This document shows positions 43,675 to 51,976 of a stretch of 64,000 nucleotides of DNA, one piece after another (the stretch's first letter is position 1; every line of letters starts with the position of its first letter). The notes beneath the pieces were generated by a model, which was not told the origin of the DNA, made no database searches, and was given only the letters and a program-made list of their open reading frames with translations. Origin of the DNA: Mycolicibacterium aromaticivorans JS19b1 = JCM 16368 (GTDB lineage Bacteria > Actinomycetota > Actinomycetes > Mycobacteriales > Mycobacteriaceae); contig NZ_JALN02000001.1 of assembly GCF_000559085.1 (NCBI RefSeq), positions 3,906,001 through 3,970,000 of the forward strand, written 5' to 3'. The position numbers were made by a program, and so were the translations under genes.

Positions 43675-44763
43675 TGTACTCGGCTTAGACATTGGTGACG
43701 GATCGCTATTGCTGTAGGGAGGACCTCCGGGCTTAGTGGAGATGTCTGACGTCTTCACCAGTCCACGGAGGTCCTCGTGTCCCACGCTAATGCCCGTTTG
43801 ACCGTTCATGGTCGTCTGCTGCTCGTTGAGCGGATCGTTAAGGGACACCGACCGGTGTCTCATGTCGCTGCCGAATTAGGAGTGTCGCGCCAGTGCGCTC
43901 ACCGATGGGTGCGCCGGTTTCGCGATGAAGGCGTTGCCGGGTTGTCGGATCGCTCCTCACGACCACACCGCTGCCCGCGCCGCACATCAGCTGTCATTGA
44001 AGATGCGGTCCTCGAACTGCGCCGCGCCAGTAGGCGGGGCCAGGACTGGATCGGCGCCGAACTCGGTCTGCCGGCCCGCACGATCTCGGCGATCTTGCGC
44101 CGCCACCAGCTGCCGTATCTGAGGGACTGCGACCCGCTGACCGGTGACGTGATCCGGTCATCGAAAGCGACCGCGGTCCGCTACGAACGGGCACGCCCCG
44201 GAGAACTAATTCATATGGATGTCAAGAAGATTGGCCGCATCCCTGACGGAGGCGGATGGAAGGCTCACGGCCGAGCCAAGAGCAGATCTGCTGCACAGAG
44301 GAACGCGCGCATCGGGTTCGACTACGTGCACTCCGTCGTTGACGACCATTCGCGGCTGGCCTACTCAGAGATCCTGCCCGATGAAAAGGGAGCGACGTGC
44401 GGTGAGTTTTTAGCCAGGGCCGCCGAGTACTTCCGCGCCCACGGCATCCCGACCATCGAGAGACTCATCACCGACAACCACTGGAGTTATCGACGCTCCG
44501 CCGATGTCGCGGCTGTCATCGCAGGCCTGGGCGCCAAGCACGTCTTCATCAAGCCGCATTGCCCCTGGCAGAACGGGAAAGTGGAGCGCTACAACCGCAC
44601 CCTGCAGACCGAGTGGGCCTACCAGCAGATATTCACCACCAACGACGCTCGCAGCGCTGCCCTTGCACCCTGGCTCGAGGACTACAACAATCGACGACGC
44701 CACTCAGCCCTCGGAGGCCAACCCCCGATCAGCAGACTGACGCCAACGTCCTAGCCGAGTACA
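43675..44763 (+). mobile_element. Complete IS481-family insertion sequence
   Basis: 1089 bp, bounded by imperfect terminal inverted repeats of about 23 bp. The outer 11 bp TGTACTCGGCT match perfectly at both ends, with further agreement inside (GAC, TTGG). A single transposase gene fills the element. A 6-bp direct duplication (GCTAGG) flanks it, so the insertion is intact and relatively recent. TGT...ACA ends are standard for IS481. Confidence 0.93.
43777..44754 (+). CDS. IS481-family transposase
   Basis: A 325-residue DDE transposase with GTG start; ribosome site GGAGG 5 bases upstream. N-terminal HTH (residues ~20-60, VSHVAAELGVSRQCAHRWVRRF) for binding the ends, then the rve-type catalytic core. 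The catalytic triad is Asp148 (IHMDVKK), Asp233 (ITDNHWSY) and Glu270 (NGKVERYNRTL), a DD(36)E spacing within the IS481/IS3-like range. The C-terminus LEDYNNRRRHSALGGQPPISRL is the typical end. No frameshift or internal stop, so it looks active. It ends 9 bases before the right end of the element. Confidence 0.94.
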   Translation: MSHANARLTVHGRLLLVERIVKGHRPVSHVAAELGVSRQCAHRWVRRFRDEGVAGLSDRSSRPHRCPRRTSAVIEDAVLELRRASRRGQDWIGAELGLPARTISAILRRHQLPYLRDCDPLTGDVIRSSKATAVRYERARPGELIHMDVKKIGRIPDGGGWKAHGRAKSRSAAQRNARIGFDYVHSVVDDHSRLAYSEILPDEKGATCGEFLARAAEYFRAHGIPTIERLITDNHWSYRRSADVAAVIAGLGAKHVFIKPHCPWQNGKVERYNRTLQTEWAYQQIFTTNDARSAALAPWLEDYNNRRRHSALGGQPPISRLTPTS

Positions 44764-44769
44764 GCTAGG
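44764..44769. repeat. 6-bp target-site duplication, right copy (GCTAGG)
   Basis: Second copy of GCTAGG immediately after the right terminal repeat. The next three bases lead straight into the stop codon of the convergent gene at 44773. Confidence 0.9.
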
Positions 44770-44772
44770 CGC

Positions 44773-45336
44773 TCAGCCGACGGGCAGCAGGTCCGGGTAC
44801 TCGGTGCGAACACACTGGCCGTAGCTGCGGAACGCCTCGAAGGGGCCGACCGTCGAGCCGAGTCCGGCCGCGATCGTCGCCTGCGCCTTGAACACTGTTG
44901 CCGCAGCGCTGAGTTGGTGGCGGACCGCGCTTCCTCGGCGACCCACGCTGGGCAGCCAGACGTCACCCCAGACGGTGACCTCGGTGCGTGCCGAGCGGAC
45001 CGACGCGGCCAGCACGTCGCGGACCCGATCGTCCTCCCCGCACATCGCGCCGGCCAGCGCGAACGCGGTGGGAATATCTGGCCCGTCGAACATCGCGCGC
45101 AGCGCGATGGGCTGGACGCCGAGGATGCGAAGAGCGGCGAGGTCGCGGGCATCGGCGACCGCGACTCGCACATCCCAGCCGGCCATCACCCGGTCGAACA
45201 GCCATCCGCCGGCCGAGTCGACAACGTCGGCGACGTGGGCGCCGACGACATCGAGTTGGTAGCGGGCCAGCCGGGTGGTCCGCTGGCGCGACCTGGCCAC
45301 CTCGTGCTGCGGGTCTCGTTGGTCGAGTTCATGCAC
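44773..45336 (-). CDS. Actinobacterial protein of unknown function
   Basis: A 187-residue protein with no recognised family. It is mostly hydrophilic with a few apolar stretches (GGWLFDRVMAGWDVRVAVADARDLAALRILGVQPIAL). It begins MHELDQRDPQHEVARSRQRTTRL; N-terminal helices with Arg/Gln are followed by an alpha/beta-looking middle. No signal peptide or membrane segment. ATG start. It faces the IS element and is separated from the esterase gene by 38 bases, so it could be a divergent-promoter neighbour or the first gene of another unit. It is transcribed away from the downstream operon's end. Confidence 0.6.
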   Translation of the reverse strand: MHELDQRDPQHEVARSRQRTTRLARYQLDVVGAHVADVVDSAGGWLFDRVMAGWDVRVAVADARDLAALRILGVQPIALRAMFDGPDIPTAFALAGAMCGEDDRVRDVLAASVRSARTEVTVWGDVWLPSVGRRGSAVRHQLSAAATVFKAQATIAAGLGSTVGPFEAFRSYGQCVRTEYPDLLPVG

Positions 45337-45374
45337 GCCACACAGCGTGACACTTCCAGGCTAATCTGTAAAGG

Positions 45375-46301
45375 TCATGACAGTTCGAAGAACCGTCGGA
45401 GCGCCGAGGCCTGCATGGCCAGCAACGTGTGAGTGACCTCCCAGTCCGGACACAGCGAGTCGAAGCCGTGACAGGTACCGCCGAAGACGTGCAGATCGGT
45501 GCGGACACCGGCGCTCATCAGCCGGTCGGCGTAGTCCAGCGCCTCGTCACGCAGCGGATCCAATTCGGAACAGGTGATGACTGTGCTTGCCGCTCCGATC
45601 ATTTGGCGGCTGCGCGCCGGGACTGCCGCGGCGCACGGGTCGGTATCGCCGAGGTAGTGCCGCCACATCGCCTCGGTCGCGACACCGTCGAATCCGGGCG
45701 TCGTGTCGAACTCCGTCTTCGACGCCGTGGGGCGATCGTCGAGCACCGGCTGGTGCAACAACACGCCGGCTATCGGCGGAATCTGGCCGGCGGTGGCCCG
45801 CTGCGACAGACCTGCGGCAAGCGCCGCGCCCGCGCTGTTCCCGGCGAGCACCAGGCGGTCGCGGTCGAGCCCGTTGTCCGGCCCGGTCGTCCAGGTCCAC
45901 CGCAGCACAGTCACCGCGTCGTCCAGAGCGGCAGGGAAGGGGTGTTCGGGGGCCAACCGGTAGTCGATGGACACCACGGTGCAAGCCGCCCGGCGGGCCA
46001 GTTCGACACACTGGCGGTGATCGGTGTCGAGATTGCCGAGCATGAATGCGCCTGCGTGGCAATAGATCACCGCAGGCGACGGAGATGGCGCACCGCGGTA
46101 GAGGCGCACCGCAACTCCCGCGGCATGGCCGTCGACAATATCGACCCCGGTCGTGTCGATCTCGGCGATGGCCTCGGCGCGCCGGGCATCGAGCGAGTGT
46201 CGCACGGCAGCAAGGGTGTTCAGCGACAGGTCAGTACGTGCGGCGGCGAACGGATGCAGAGCGGGATCCAGCCGGCGGAGAAGGTCGGGGTCCGGTTCCA
46301 T
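45375..46301 (-). CDS. HSL-type alpha/beta-hydrolase (esterase)
   Basis: A 308-residue hormone-sensitive-lipase family esterase. The catalytic triad is Ser156 (GNSAGA), Asp248 (ELDPLRDEA) and His278 (CHGF). The oxyanion-hole motif, normally HGGG, reads HAGA at residues 82-85, an unusual variant. The start MEPDPDLLRR follows the monooxygenase stop by 2 bases, the last gene of a five-gene operon. It probably hydrolyses the ester or lactone made by the monooxygenase upstream. The in-frame extension to 46463 overlaps that gene and is rejected. Confidence 0.88.
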   Translation of the reverse strand: MEPDPDLLRRLDPALHPFAAARTDLSLNTLAAVRHSLDARRAEAIAEIDTTGVDIVDGHAAGVAVRLYRGAPSPSPAVIYCHAGAFMLGNLDTDHRQCVELARRAACTVVSIDYRLAPEHPFPAALDDAVTVLRWTWTTGPDNGLDRDRLVLAGNSAGAALAAGLSQRATAGQIPPIAGVLLHQPVLDDRPTASKTEFDTTPGFDGVATEAMWRHYLGDTDPCAAAVPARSRQMIGAASTVITCSELDPLRDEALDYADRLMSAGVRTDLHVFGGTCHGFDSLCPDWEVTHTLLAMQASALRRFFELS

Positions 46302-46303
46302 GG

Positions 46304-47767
46304 CTAGGCGCCCGGCGGGGTGAAACTGTAGTCGCGTGCGCGGAACCGCCGCGTCATGGCCCAGAACGCGCCTGCGCTGCGCGGCCACTGGGTGACCACC
46401 CGGCCGTTGGGTGCCCGGAAATAGTTGCTGCACCGCGTCGTCCACACCGTGCCTTCCATCCACCGGTCGACGTCGGCCAAGAACGACGACACGGTGTCAG
46501 GTCGCACCGAGATGTAGCGTCTTTCGTTGCGGCGCAGATACTTCAGGGCCCGCACGATGTAGCGTGCCTGGGCCTCGAGCACGAAGATCACGCTGTTCGA
46601 GCCGACGTTGGTGTTGGGGCCGTACAGCATGAAGAAGTTCGGGAAGCCCGGAACGGCCATGCCGAGGTACGCGAACGCGCCGTCGCGCCAGGTGTCGTGC
46701 AGCGATCGGTCGTCCTCACCGCGGACCTCGATCTGGCCCAGGTAGTCGGTGGCGGCATACCCGGTGGCGCACAGCACCACATCGACATCCAGTTCGGAGC
46801 CGTCCTCGGTGACCAGTGCGCGCGCCCGCAGTGAGCGGGCCGGGCTGGACACCACCTCGACGTGCGGCTGGGTCAGCGTGGACAGGTAGTCGGCGGCGAA
46901 CACCAGCCGCTTGCAGCCCAGCGGGTGGTCGGGGGTGAGCTTGGACCGCAGTTCGGGGTCGGCGACAGCGGATTCCAGGTAGCGCAGCGATATGTCTTTG
47001 AACTCTTGTGTTTTGTCGCTGCCGTTCTCGATCACCGAGATGTTGCGTTCACTGCGCAGCCATAGCCGGGTCCGGTAGAGCTTCTTGGCGAACGGAATCC
47101 ACCGGAAGGCCCAGCGCTCCCGGTCGGTGTAGGGCCGGTCCGGTTTGGGCAGGATCCAGGTGGGGGAGCGCTGCACCGAGTACACCTTGTCCGCGACCTT
47201 GGCGACTTCGGGCAGCAGCTGCGAGGCGGTGGAGCCGGTGCCGAGGACGGCCACCCGGGCACCGGCGAGGTCCACCGAATGATCCCAGCGTGCCGTGTGC
47301 ATCAGCGTGCCGGTAAACGGCTCCTGCTCGTGCAACTCGGGGAGCAGGGGGCGGGTGAACATCCCCACCGCCGAGACCACGATGTCGAAGGTGTGCTGGG
47401 CGCCGGACGAGTCGGTCAGAGTCCAGGCGTGAGTGTCGGAATCCCAGTGTGCTGAGCTGATTTCGGTGTTCAGTCTCAGGTGCGGCCGCAGGCCGTGGCG
47501 GTCGGTCGAGCGTTCGAAATACTGCAGCAGTTCGGGCTGCCCGGGCCACATTCGGCTCCACTGCGAGTTCAAGTCGAACGAGTATGAGTACAGGTGCGAT
47601 TTCACATCGCACGCCAAGCCCGGGTAGGTGTTGATGCGCCAGGTGCCGCCGACGCCGTCTTCGCGGTCGAAGATGGTGAAGTCGCGAAACCCGGCCTTGG
47701 ACAGAAAGATTCCGAGCGCCAGACCACCGGGGCCGGCGCCGATGATACCGACCGACAGTGTGGTCAC
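46304..47767 (-). CDS. Baeyer-Villiger-type flavin monooxygenase
   Basis: 487 residues from a GTG that overlaps the SDR stop by 4 bases; an ATG 15 bases upstream is the alternative. FAD motif GIIGAGPGGLALG at the N-terminus, then the Baeyer-Villiger fingerprint FxGxxxHxxxW as FTGTLMHTARWD (about residues 151-162, with Asp in the place of the usual Pro). The NADP Rossmann motif VAVLGTGSTASQLLPE follows. FAD/NADPH enzymes of this group insert oxygen beside a carbonyl to give an ester or lactone. It lies in an operon with an SDR and ADH (which would make the ketone) and an esterase (which would open the product). Confidence 0.88.
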   Translation of the reverse strand: MTTLSVGIIGAGPGGLALGIFLSKAGFRDFTIFDREDGVGGTWRINTYPGLACDVKSHLYSYSFDLNSQWSRMWPGQPELLQYFERSTDRHGLRPHLRLNTEISSAHWDSDTHAWTLTDSSGAQHTFDIVVSAVGMFTRPLLPELHEQEPFTGTLMHTARWDHSVDLAGARVAVLGTGSTASQLLPEVAKVADKVYSVQRSPTWILPKPDRPYTDRERWAFRWIPFAKKLYRTRLWLRSERNISVIENGSDKTQEFKDISLRYLESAVADPELRSKLTPDHPLGCKRLVFAADYLSTLTQPHVEVVSSPARSLRARALVTEDGSELDVDVVLCATGYAATDYLGQIEVRGEDDRSLHDTWRDGAFAYLGMAVPGFPNFFMLYGPNTNVGSNSVIFVLEAQARYIVRALKYLRRNERRYISVRPDTVSSFLADVDRWMEGTVWTTRCSNYFRAPNGRVVTQWPRSAGAFWAMTRRFRARDYSFTPPGA

Positions 47768-48492
47768 CCGATCCGCAGGCACTGGCCACCGTCGACGACA
47801 AGCTCTGCTCCGGTGATGAACGACGCGTGCTCGGACACCAGGAAGGCGACCGCATCCGCGACCTCCATCGGCTGGCCGAGGCGGCCGCTGTAGGACCGTT
47901 CGATCAGACGCTGCCGCGCGGTGTCGTCGAGCATCGGGGTGTCGATCGGCCCGGGGAATACCGCATTGACCCGGATGCCGTCACCGGCGAGCTCGGCCGC
48001 CGCGATCTGGGTGAGGCCACGCAATGCCCACTTCGACGATCCGTACGCAGCGTGGAACGGGAACGGTCGGATCGCGCCGGTGCTGCACGTGTTGACGATC
48101 GCCGCACCCTGGGCCTCACGGAGATGGGGAAGCGACGCCCTGATTCCCAGGAACGGGCCCAAAGTGTTGAACCGCCAACTGCTTTCGAAACCGTCCGCGG
48201 TCTCCTCGGACAGCGAAGCCCGGTGCAGCACACCGGCATTGTTCACCAGCGTGCTCAAGCCACCGAACCGATCGACCACCTCGGCCACCGCGGTCGCCCA
48301 CAGCTGCTCGGAGGTGACATCCAGCTCGACGGCGATCAACCCCGGGTCGTCGAGCTCCTCGATCTGGATGCGCAGATCGTCGATCAGCCGATCGGCGGCG
48401 GCCACGTGGAAACCGTCGGCCCGCAACCGTCTCACCAGCGCTGCGCCCTGGCCGCGGGCGGCGCCGGTGACCAGCGCGACTTTGTCGCTCAT
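47764..48492 (-). CDS. Short-chain dehydrogenase/reductase in the catabolic operon
   Basis: A 242-residue classical SDR. Motifs: TGAARGQGAALV (cofactor), ELDVTS, NNAGVLHRAS, NTCSTGAIRPF (catalytic Ser), YGSSKWAL (Tyr-x3-Lys) and PGPIDTPM. The Asp after beta2 (AAADRLID) suggests NAD. Start ATG overlaps the aldolase stop by 4 bases. Position between an aldolase and a monooxygenase gene suggests oxidation of a secondary alcohol to the ketone that the monooxygenase uses, or reduction of an aldol product; the order is inferred. Confidence 0.9.
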   Translation of the reverse strand: MSDKVALVTGAARGQGAALVRRLRADGFHVAAADRLIDDLRIQIEELDDPGLIAVELDVTSEQLWATAVAEVVDRFGGLSTLVNNAGVLHRASLSEETADGFESSWRFNTLGPFLGIRASLPHLREAQGAAIVNTCSTGAIRPFPFHAAYGSSKWALRGLTQIAAAELAGDGIRVNAVFPGPIDTPMLDDTARQRLIERSYSGRLGQPMEVADAVAFLVSEHASFITGAELVVDGGQCLRIG

Positions 48493-49244
48493 GCGCGGCC
48501 CTCTGCCTCGGCGAGGTGCGCAATCGCCCCGCGGCGTAATGCCTGTGACTCCGGGGCCAGGGTGATCAGCTGAAAGCCCAACGCGGCCAGTTCCTTTCCT
48601 GTGGTTCCATCACCGGCATGGATTCCCGCGACGATGCCCGCCGCTACTGCGGCCTGCTGGACACCGATGATCGCATCCCTGACCCTCGGCTGCGCGGTCG
48701 CCGTGATCACCTCGTCGCCCAAGGAGATCGCCAGGTCCGCTGGACCGACGTAGACGCCGGCCAGGCCGGGGACCGCACAGATGTCGGCGACCGCGTCCAG
48801 ACCGGCCGCGGTCTCGACCATCGCGAACACGCTGACTCGATCAGCCAGCGCGACCGGGTCGATTCCCAGGCTTGCGCGCAATGGGCCGAAGCTGCGGATT
48901 CCCCTGGGCGCGTATCGGGTTGCCGCGACCGCTTCGGCGGCTTGTTCGGGACGGTCGACCATCGCGACGATGATCGCGTCGGCACCGGCGTCGAGCACCC
49001 GTCCGATCGGTGGGGCAGCGGCCGAGGGCACCCGGACCGCGGTGGCGATCGGGACGTGCTCCGTGCGGCGCAGAAGCTGCGCCACGTCGGCGTCGTCGAG
49101 GTAGCCGTGCTGGATGTCGAAACCGACGTAGTCGTAACCGGCGTGCGCGAATTCGTCCGGACCGAGGAAGCTGGGACCGGTGATCCAGCCACCCCACACT
49201 TGCGGTTTGTCGGCCAGCGCCTGCTGCAGTCTGCTGGCGGTCAT
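48489..49244 (-). CDS. HpcH/HpaI-family aldolase (2-oxo-acid type)
   Basis: A 251-residue class II aldolase-like TIM barrel. Landmarks: YDYVGFDIQHGYLDDADVAQLL (catalytic His region), RVPSAAAPPIGRVLDAGADAIIVAMV, FAMVETAAGLDAVADICAV (metal-binding Glu) and GVYVGPADLAISLG (metal-binding Asp). Members cleave 4-hydroxy-2-oxo acids to pyruvate (or glyoxylate) and an aldehyde, for example 2-keto-3-deoxy-L-rhamnonate aldolase. Family, not exact substrate, is certain. Overlaps its neighbours by 4 bases on both sides. Confidence 0.85.
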   Translation of the reverse strand: MTASRLQQALADKPQVWGGWITGPSFLGPDEFAHAGYDYVGFDIQHGYLDDADVAQLLRRTEHVPIATAVRVPSAAAPPIGRVLDAGADAIIVAMVDRPEQAAEAVAATRYAPRGIRSFGPLRASLGIDPVALADRVSVFAMVETAAGLDAVADICAVPGLAGVYVGPADLAISLGDEVITATAQPRVRDAIIGVQQAAVAAGIVAGIHAGDGTTGKELAALGFQLITLAPESQALRRGAIAHLAEAEGRA

Positions 49245-50212
49245 GAGGCCACGATCGAGATCTTGACCCGTCCCGGGGTCGGGCGGCAGGCGAACTCGAA
49301 CGCCTCCTGCACGTCGGCGACGTCGAAGGTATGCGTGACGTAGTTGCCGAGCAGGTCGGGATGCTTGCGGGCGAACGCGTCCGCGGCATCGAGCACTCGC
49401 CGACGGTCCAGTGTCACACCGGATTTCAGCGTGAGGTTGTTGCGCAGCATGGTGCGCATGCTGATCGGATAGCTGTCGTCGTCGGGCACACCGAAATAGA
49501 ACACGGTACCGCCGAAGCCGGCCGCTTCGACCGCGTTGTTGAGGGTGGCGACCTGATGCCCGACGGCTTCGATGACGACGTCGGGTTTGTCGTGCGGTGC
49601 CAGGTGCGCCACCCAGCGATCGCTGGTGGATCGCACCACGGTGTCCACACCGAACGTCGCGCCGACGTCGTCGCGATAGATGGGGTCGACCCCGGTGACG
49701 TGCGCGGCGCCGGCGGCTTTGGCAGCGAAGGAGAACAACAACCCGATCGATCCCTGGCCGATCACTGCCACCCGCTTGCCGTCCAGCGGTGGAAGTTGTT
49801 CGAGCGCATACAGAATGCAGGCCAGCGGCTGTAGACCCACCGCGTGGGCGGGGGGCAGCGAGGGCTCGTAGGGGGCCAGTCCGTTGCCGTCGGAGATGAC
49901 GAATTCCATCAGGCCGTCGAAGCCGGACGCCCAGCCGACCACGCGATCACCGCGCTGGTGCTCGGGGTGGTTACTGGCCAGGACCTCGCCGACGATCTCG
50001 TGGACCGGGAAGCCCGCCATCTCCGCCGCGAGCGCTCCGGTGTCGCCGGGCAGGCGGCCCTGCACGCCCTTGAAGCCGGGTATGTCGCTGCCGCAGATGC
50101 CGCCGGCCAGGAATTTCAGCAGTACCTGCCCGTCGCGCAGACGGTCGCGCTGCGGGTCGGGCACCGTGACCCGTTCGAACGTGTACGGCGCGACAAGCCG
50201 ATAACACCACAC
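49241..50212 (-). CDS. Medium-chain alcohol dehydrogenase lacking the structural-zinc lobe
   Basis: A 323-residue MDR-family protein with GTG start. Catalytic-zinc ligands are plausible in GGICGSDIPG (Cys) and FPVHEIVGEV (His-Glu). The insertion with four cysteines that forms the structural-zinc lobe in classical ADHs is missing: the chain goes from RGDRVVGWASGFDGLMEF directly on. NAD(P) motif AVIGQGSIGLLFSFAAKAAG; VEAVGHQ follows. It is the first gene of the operon ADH-aldolase-SDR-monooxygenase-esterase. It is divergent from the lactonase gene with ~86 bases between starts. Confidence 0.85.
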   Translation of the reverse strand: MWCYRLVAPYTFERVTVPDPQRDRLRDGQVLLKFLAGGICGSDIPGFKGVQGRLPGDTGALAAEMAGFPVHEIVGEVLASNHPEHQRGDRVVGWASGFDGLMEFVISDGNGLAPYEPSLPPAHAVGLQPLACILYALEQLPPLDGKRVAVIGQGSIGLLFSFAAKAAGAAHVTGVDPIYRDDVGATFGVDTVVRSTSDRWVAHLAPHDKPDVVIEAVGHQVATLNNAVEAAGFGGTVFYFGVPDDDSYPISMRTMLRNNLTLKSGVTLDRRRVLDAADAFARKHPDLLGNYVTHTFDVADVQEAFEFACRPTPGRVKISIVAS

Positions 50213-50242
50213 AGGCTCAGGCCTCCGATGACGCGTGGGTCG

Positions 50243-50271
50243 TTGACAGTGCCACGTACGGAGCGTGACAT
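50243..50271 (+). promoter_or_regulatory. Candidate promoter of the lactonase gene
   Basis: -35 TTGACA (50243-50248), spacer 17, -10-like TGACAT (50266-50271). The second base of the -10 deviates from TANNNT. It lies in the 86-base region shared with the divergent ADH operon. Confidence 0.4.
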
Positions 50272-50298
50272 TTGTGCGATGTTTTGTAAAGGTAGGGC

Positions 50299-51147
50299 AT
50301 GACCGTTCTCGGCTCCTTGTCTCGCGCTCAGCTTGCCAGCGGATTCTGCTTCGGTGAAGGCCCACGCTGGTTTGAGGGGCTGTTGTGGATCTCGGACATG
50401 CTCGGCGACGCCGTGCACACGATCAGCATCGACGGGTCGGTGACCACGGTGGAGTTGCCGGGCCACGCGCCGGCCGGTTTGGGGTTCCGTCCCGACGGCA
50501 CGCTGCTGATCGTGTCCACCGAACGCCAGGTGGTGCTGGGCTACGACGGGGAAGCCGTCACCGAGATCGCCGACCTGTCCGGGATCGCACCGGCCGGCCT
50601 CGGCGACATGGTGGTCGACGTGCACGGCCGGGCCTATATCGGATCGCAGGCCCGCGAGGGGGGCGTCATCGCCAGGCTCGATCTCGACAATTCGGTGACC
50701 GTGGTGGCCGGTGACCTCGATTTCCCCAACGGGATGGCGATCACACCGGACGGTGGCACGCTGATCGTGGCCGAATCGATCGGGCGGCGGCTGACCGGCT
50801 ATGACATCGACGCGGCCGGGTCCTTGTCGGGGCGGCGGGTATTCGCCGACGGGCTCGACGGTCCACCGGACGGGATCGCCCTGGACGAGGCGGGCGGAGT
50901 CTGGACGTCGATGACGCTGGCGCATCAGTTCGAGCGGGTGGTGGCCGGTGGCGAGGTCACCGATCGCATCGACGTCGGCGACCGCGCGGCCATCGCCTGC
51001 ATGCTCGGCGGCCCGGACCGGCGCACCCTGTTCCTGGTGTCGGCCCCCGACGCCTATCCGCAGCGACTCGTCGGCACTCGGGGGTCGGGCGTCGAGATGG
51101 TCAGGGTCGAGATCCCCGGCGCGGGCTTTCCGTCGATCGAGAGGTGA
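50299..51147 (+). CDS. SMP-30/gluconolactonase-family lactonase
   Basis: A 282-residue six-bladed beta-propeller. Metal ligands of the family are visible: Glu20 (CFGEGPRW), Asn144 (FPNGMA) and Asp191 (PPDGIA), with Asp103 (GLGDMV) as the likely substrate/metal neighbour. It hydrolyses lactones, usually with Ca2+ or Zn2+. It is divergent from the ADH-aldolase-SDR-monooxygenase-esterase operon. A lactonase here fits a route in which a cyclic ketone is oxygenated to a lactone and then opened; alternatively it acts on a sugar lactone made by the dehydrogenases. It overlaps the thioesterase-like gene's ribosome site. Confidence 0.88.
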   Translation: MTVLGSLSRAQLASGFCFGEGPRWFEGLLWISDMLGDAVHTISIDGSVTTVELPGHAPAGLGFRPDGTLLIVSTERQVVLGYDGEAVTEIADLSGIAPAGLGDMVVDVHGRAYIGSQAREGGVIARLDLDNSVTVVAGDLDFPNGMAITPDGGTLIVAESIGRRLTGYDIDAAGSLSGRRVFADGLDGPPDGIALDEAGGVWTSMTLAHQFERVVAGGEVTDRIDVGDRAAIACMLGGPDRRTLFLVSAPDAYPQRLVGTRGSGVEMVRVEIPGAGFPSIER

Positions 51148-51149
51148 TC

Positions 51150-51956
51150 ATGACCGACAGCTACTACGAACTCGTCGACGCGGACGATCCCCGCGGAGAG
51201 CGGTTCCGGGCCACCGACATGGTTCGCAGCACGTGGACGTCGCACATCCAGCACGGCGGCCCGGTGTCGGCACTGTTGGTCCGTGCCGTGCAACGTTGTC
51301 AGCGCCGCGACGACATGCGGCTCAGCAGGGTGGTCGTGGATCTGCTGGGCCCGGTTCCCGCAGACGGTGACCTCTGGATGACCGCGACCGTCGAACGACG
51401 CGGCAAGCAAATCGAATTGGTGTCTGCGCAAATGCTCGGTACGGGTCCGGACGGGCAGCCCCGCCCGGTCGCCAGCGCGAGTGGATGGCGGATGCTGACG
51501 CTGGACACCGAAGCGCTGCTGTCGGCGCCGGTCGCTCCGCTGTCACCGCGCTCGGCGGGGGTGAATCGCAACCTTGCCGACAACTTCGACCCCAATTACG
51601 TGCACAGCCTGGAGTGGCTGTGGCTGACCGACCACACGGCGCCGGGTCCGGGCGAATCGTGGCTGCGGCCGCAGGTCGATCTGGTGCAGGGCGAGGAAAT
51701 CACCCCGCTGGAGCGGTTGTTCGCGGTCGCCGACTGCGCCAATGGCATCGGCTCGAAGATCGACATCAGGAAGTACACGTTCCTGAACACCGATCTGGTG
51801 GTGCATCTGCACCGGGTCCCGGTCGGCGAATGGACGGGTATCCGCTCCGAGACGATGTACGGCCCTGATGGGGTGGGGACGACGGTAGGCACCCTGTTCG
51901 ACGACGACGGGGCCGTCGGCGTCATCGCGCAGTCGGTGTTGGTGCGCCCGCGGTAG
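51150..51956 (+). CDS. Thioesterase-family (double hot-dog) protein
   Basis: 268 residues from ATG 51150, with GAGG 5 bases upstream. A GTG at 51144 is less likely, because it overlaps the ribosome site. The N-terminal half reads STWTSHIQHGGPVSALLVRAVQR, the acyl-CoA thioesterase TesB-like helix start with an HGG turn, followed by DMRLSRVVVDLLGPVPADGDLWMTATVERRGKQIELVSAQ. The C-terminal half repeats the fold (ADCANGIGSKIDIRKYTFLNTDLVVHLHRVP). The two-gene unit lactonase-thioesterase is divergent from the catabolic operon, which suggests CoA-ester processing in the same pathway. No gap after the lactonase. Confidence 0.8.
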   Translation: MTDSYYELVDADDPRGERFRATDMVRSTWTSHIQHGGPVSALLVRAVQRCQRRDDMRLSRVVVDLLGPVPADGDLWMTATVERRGKQIELVSAQMLGTGPDGQPRPVASASGWRMLTLDTEALLSAPVAPLSPRSAGVNRNLADNFDPNYVHSLEWLWLTDHTAPGPGESWLRPQVDLVQGEEITPLERLFAVADCANGIGSKIDIRKYTFLNTDLVVHLHRVPVGEWTGIRSETMYGPDGVGTTVGTLFDDDGAVGVIAQSVLVRPR

Positions 51957-51976
51957 CCGAAGGCCGGGAGCCGCAC

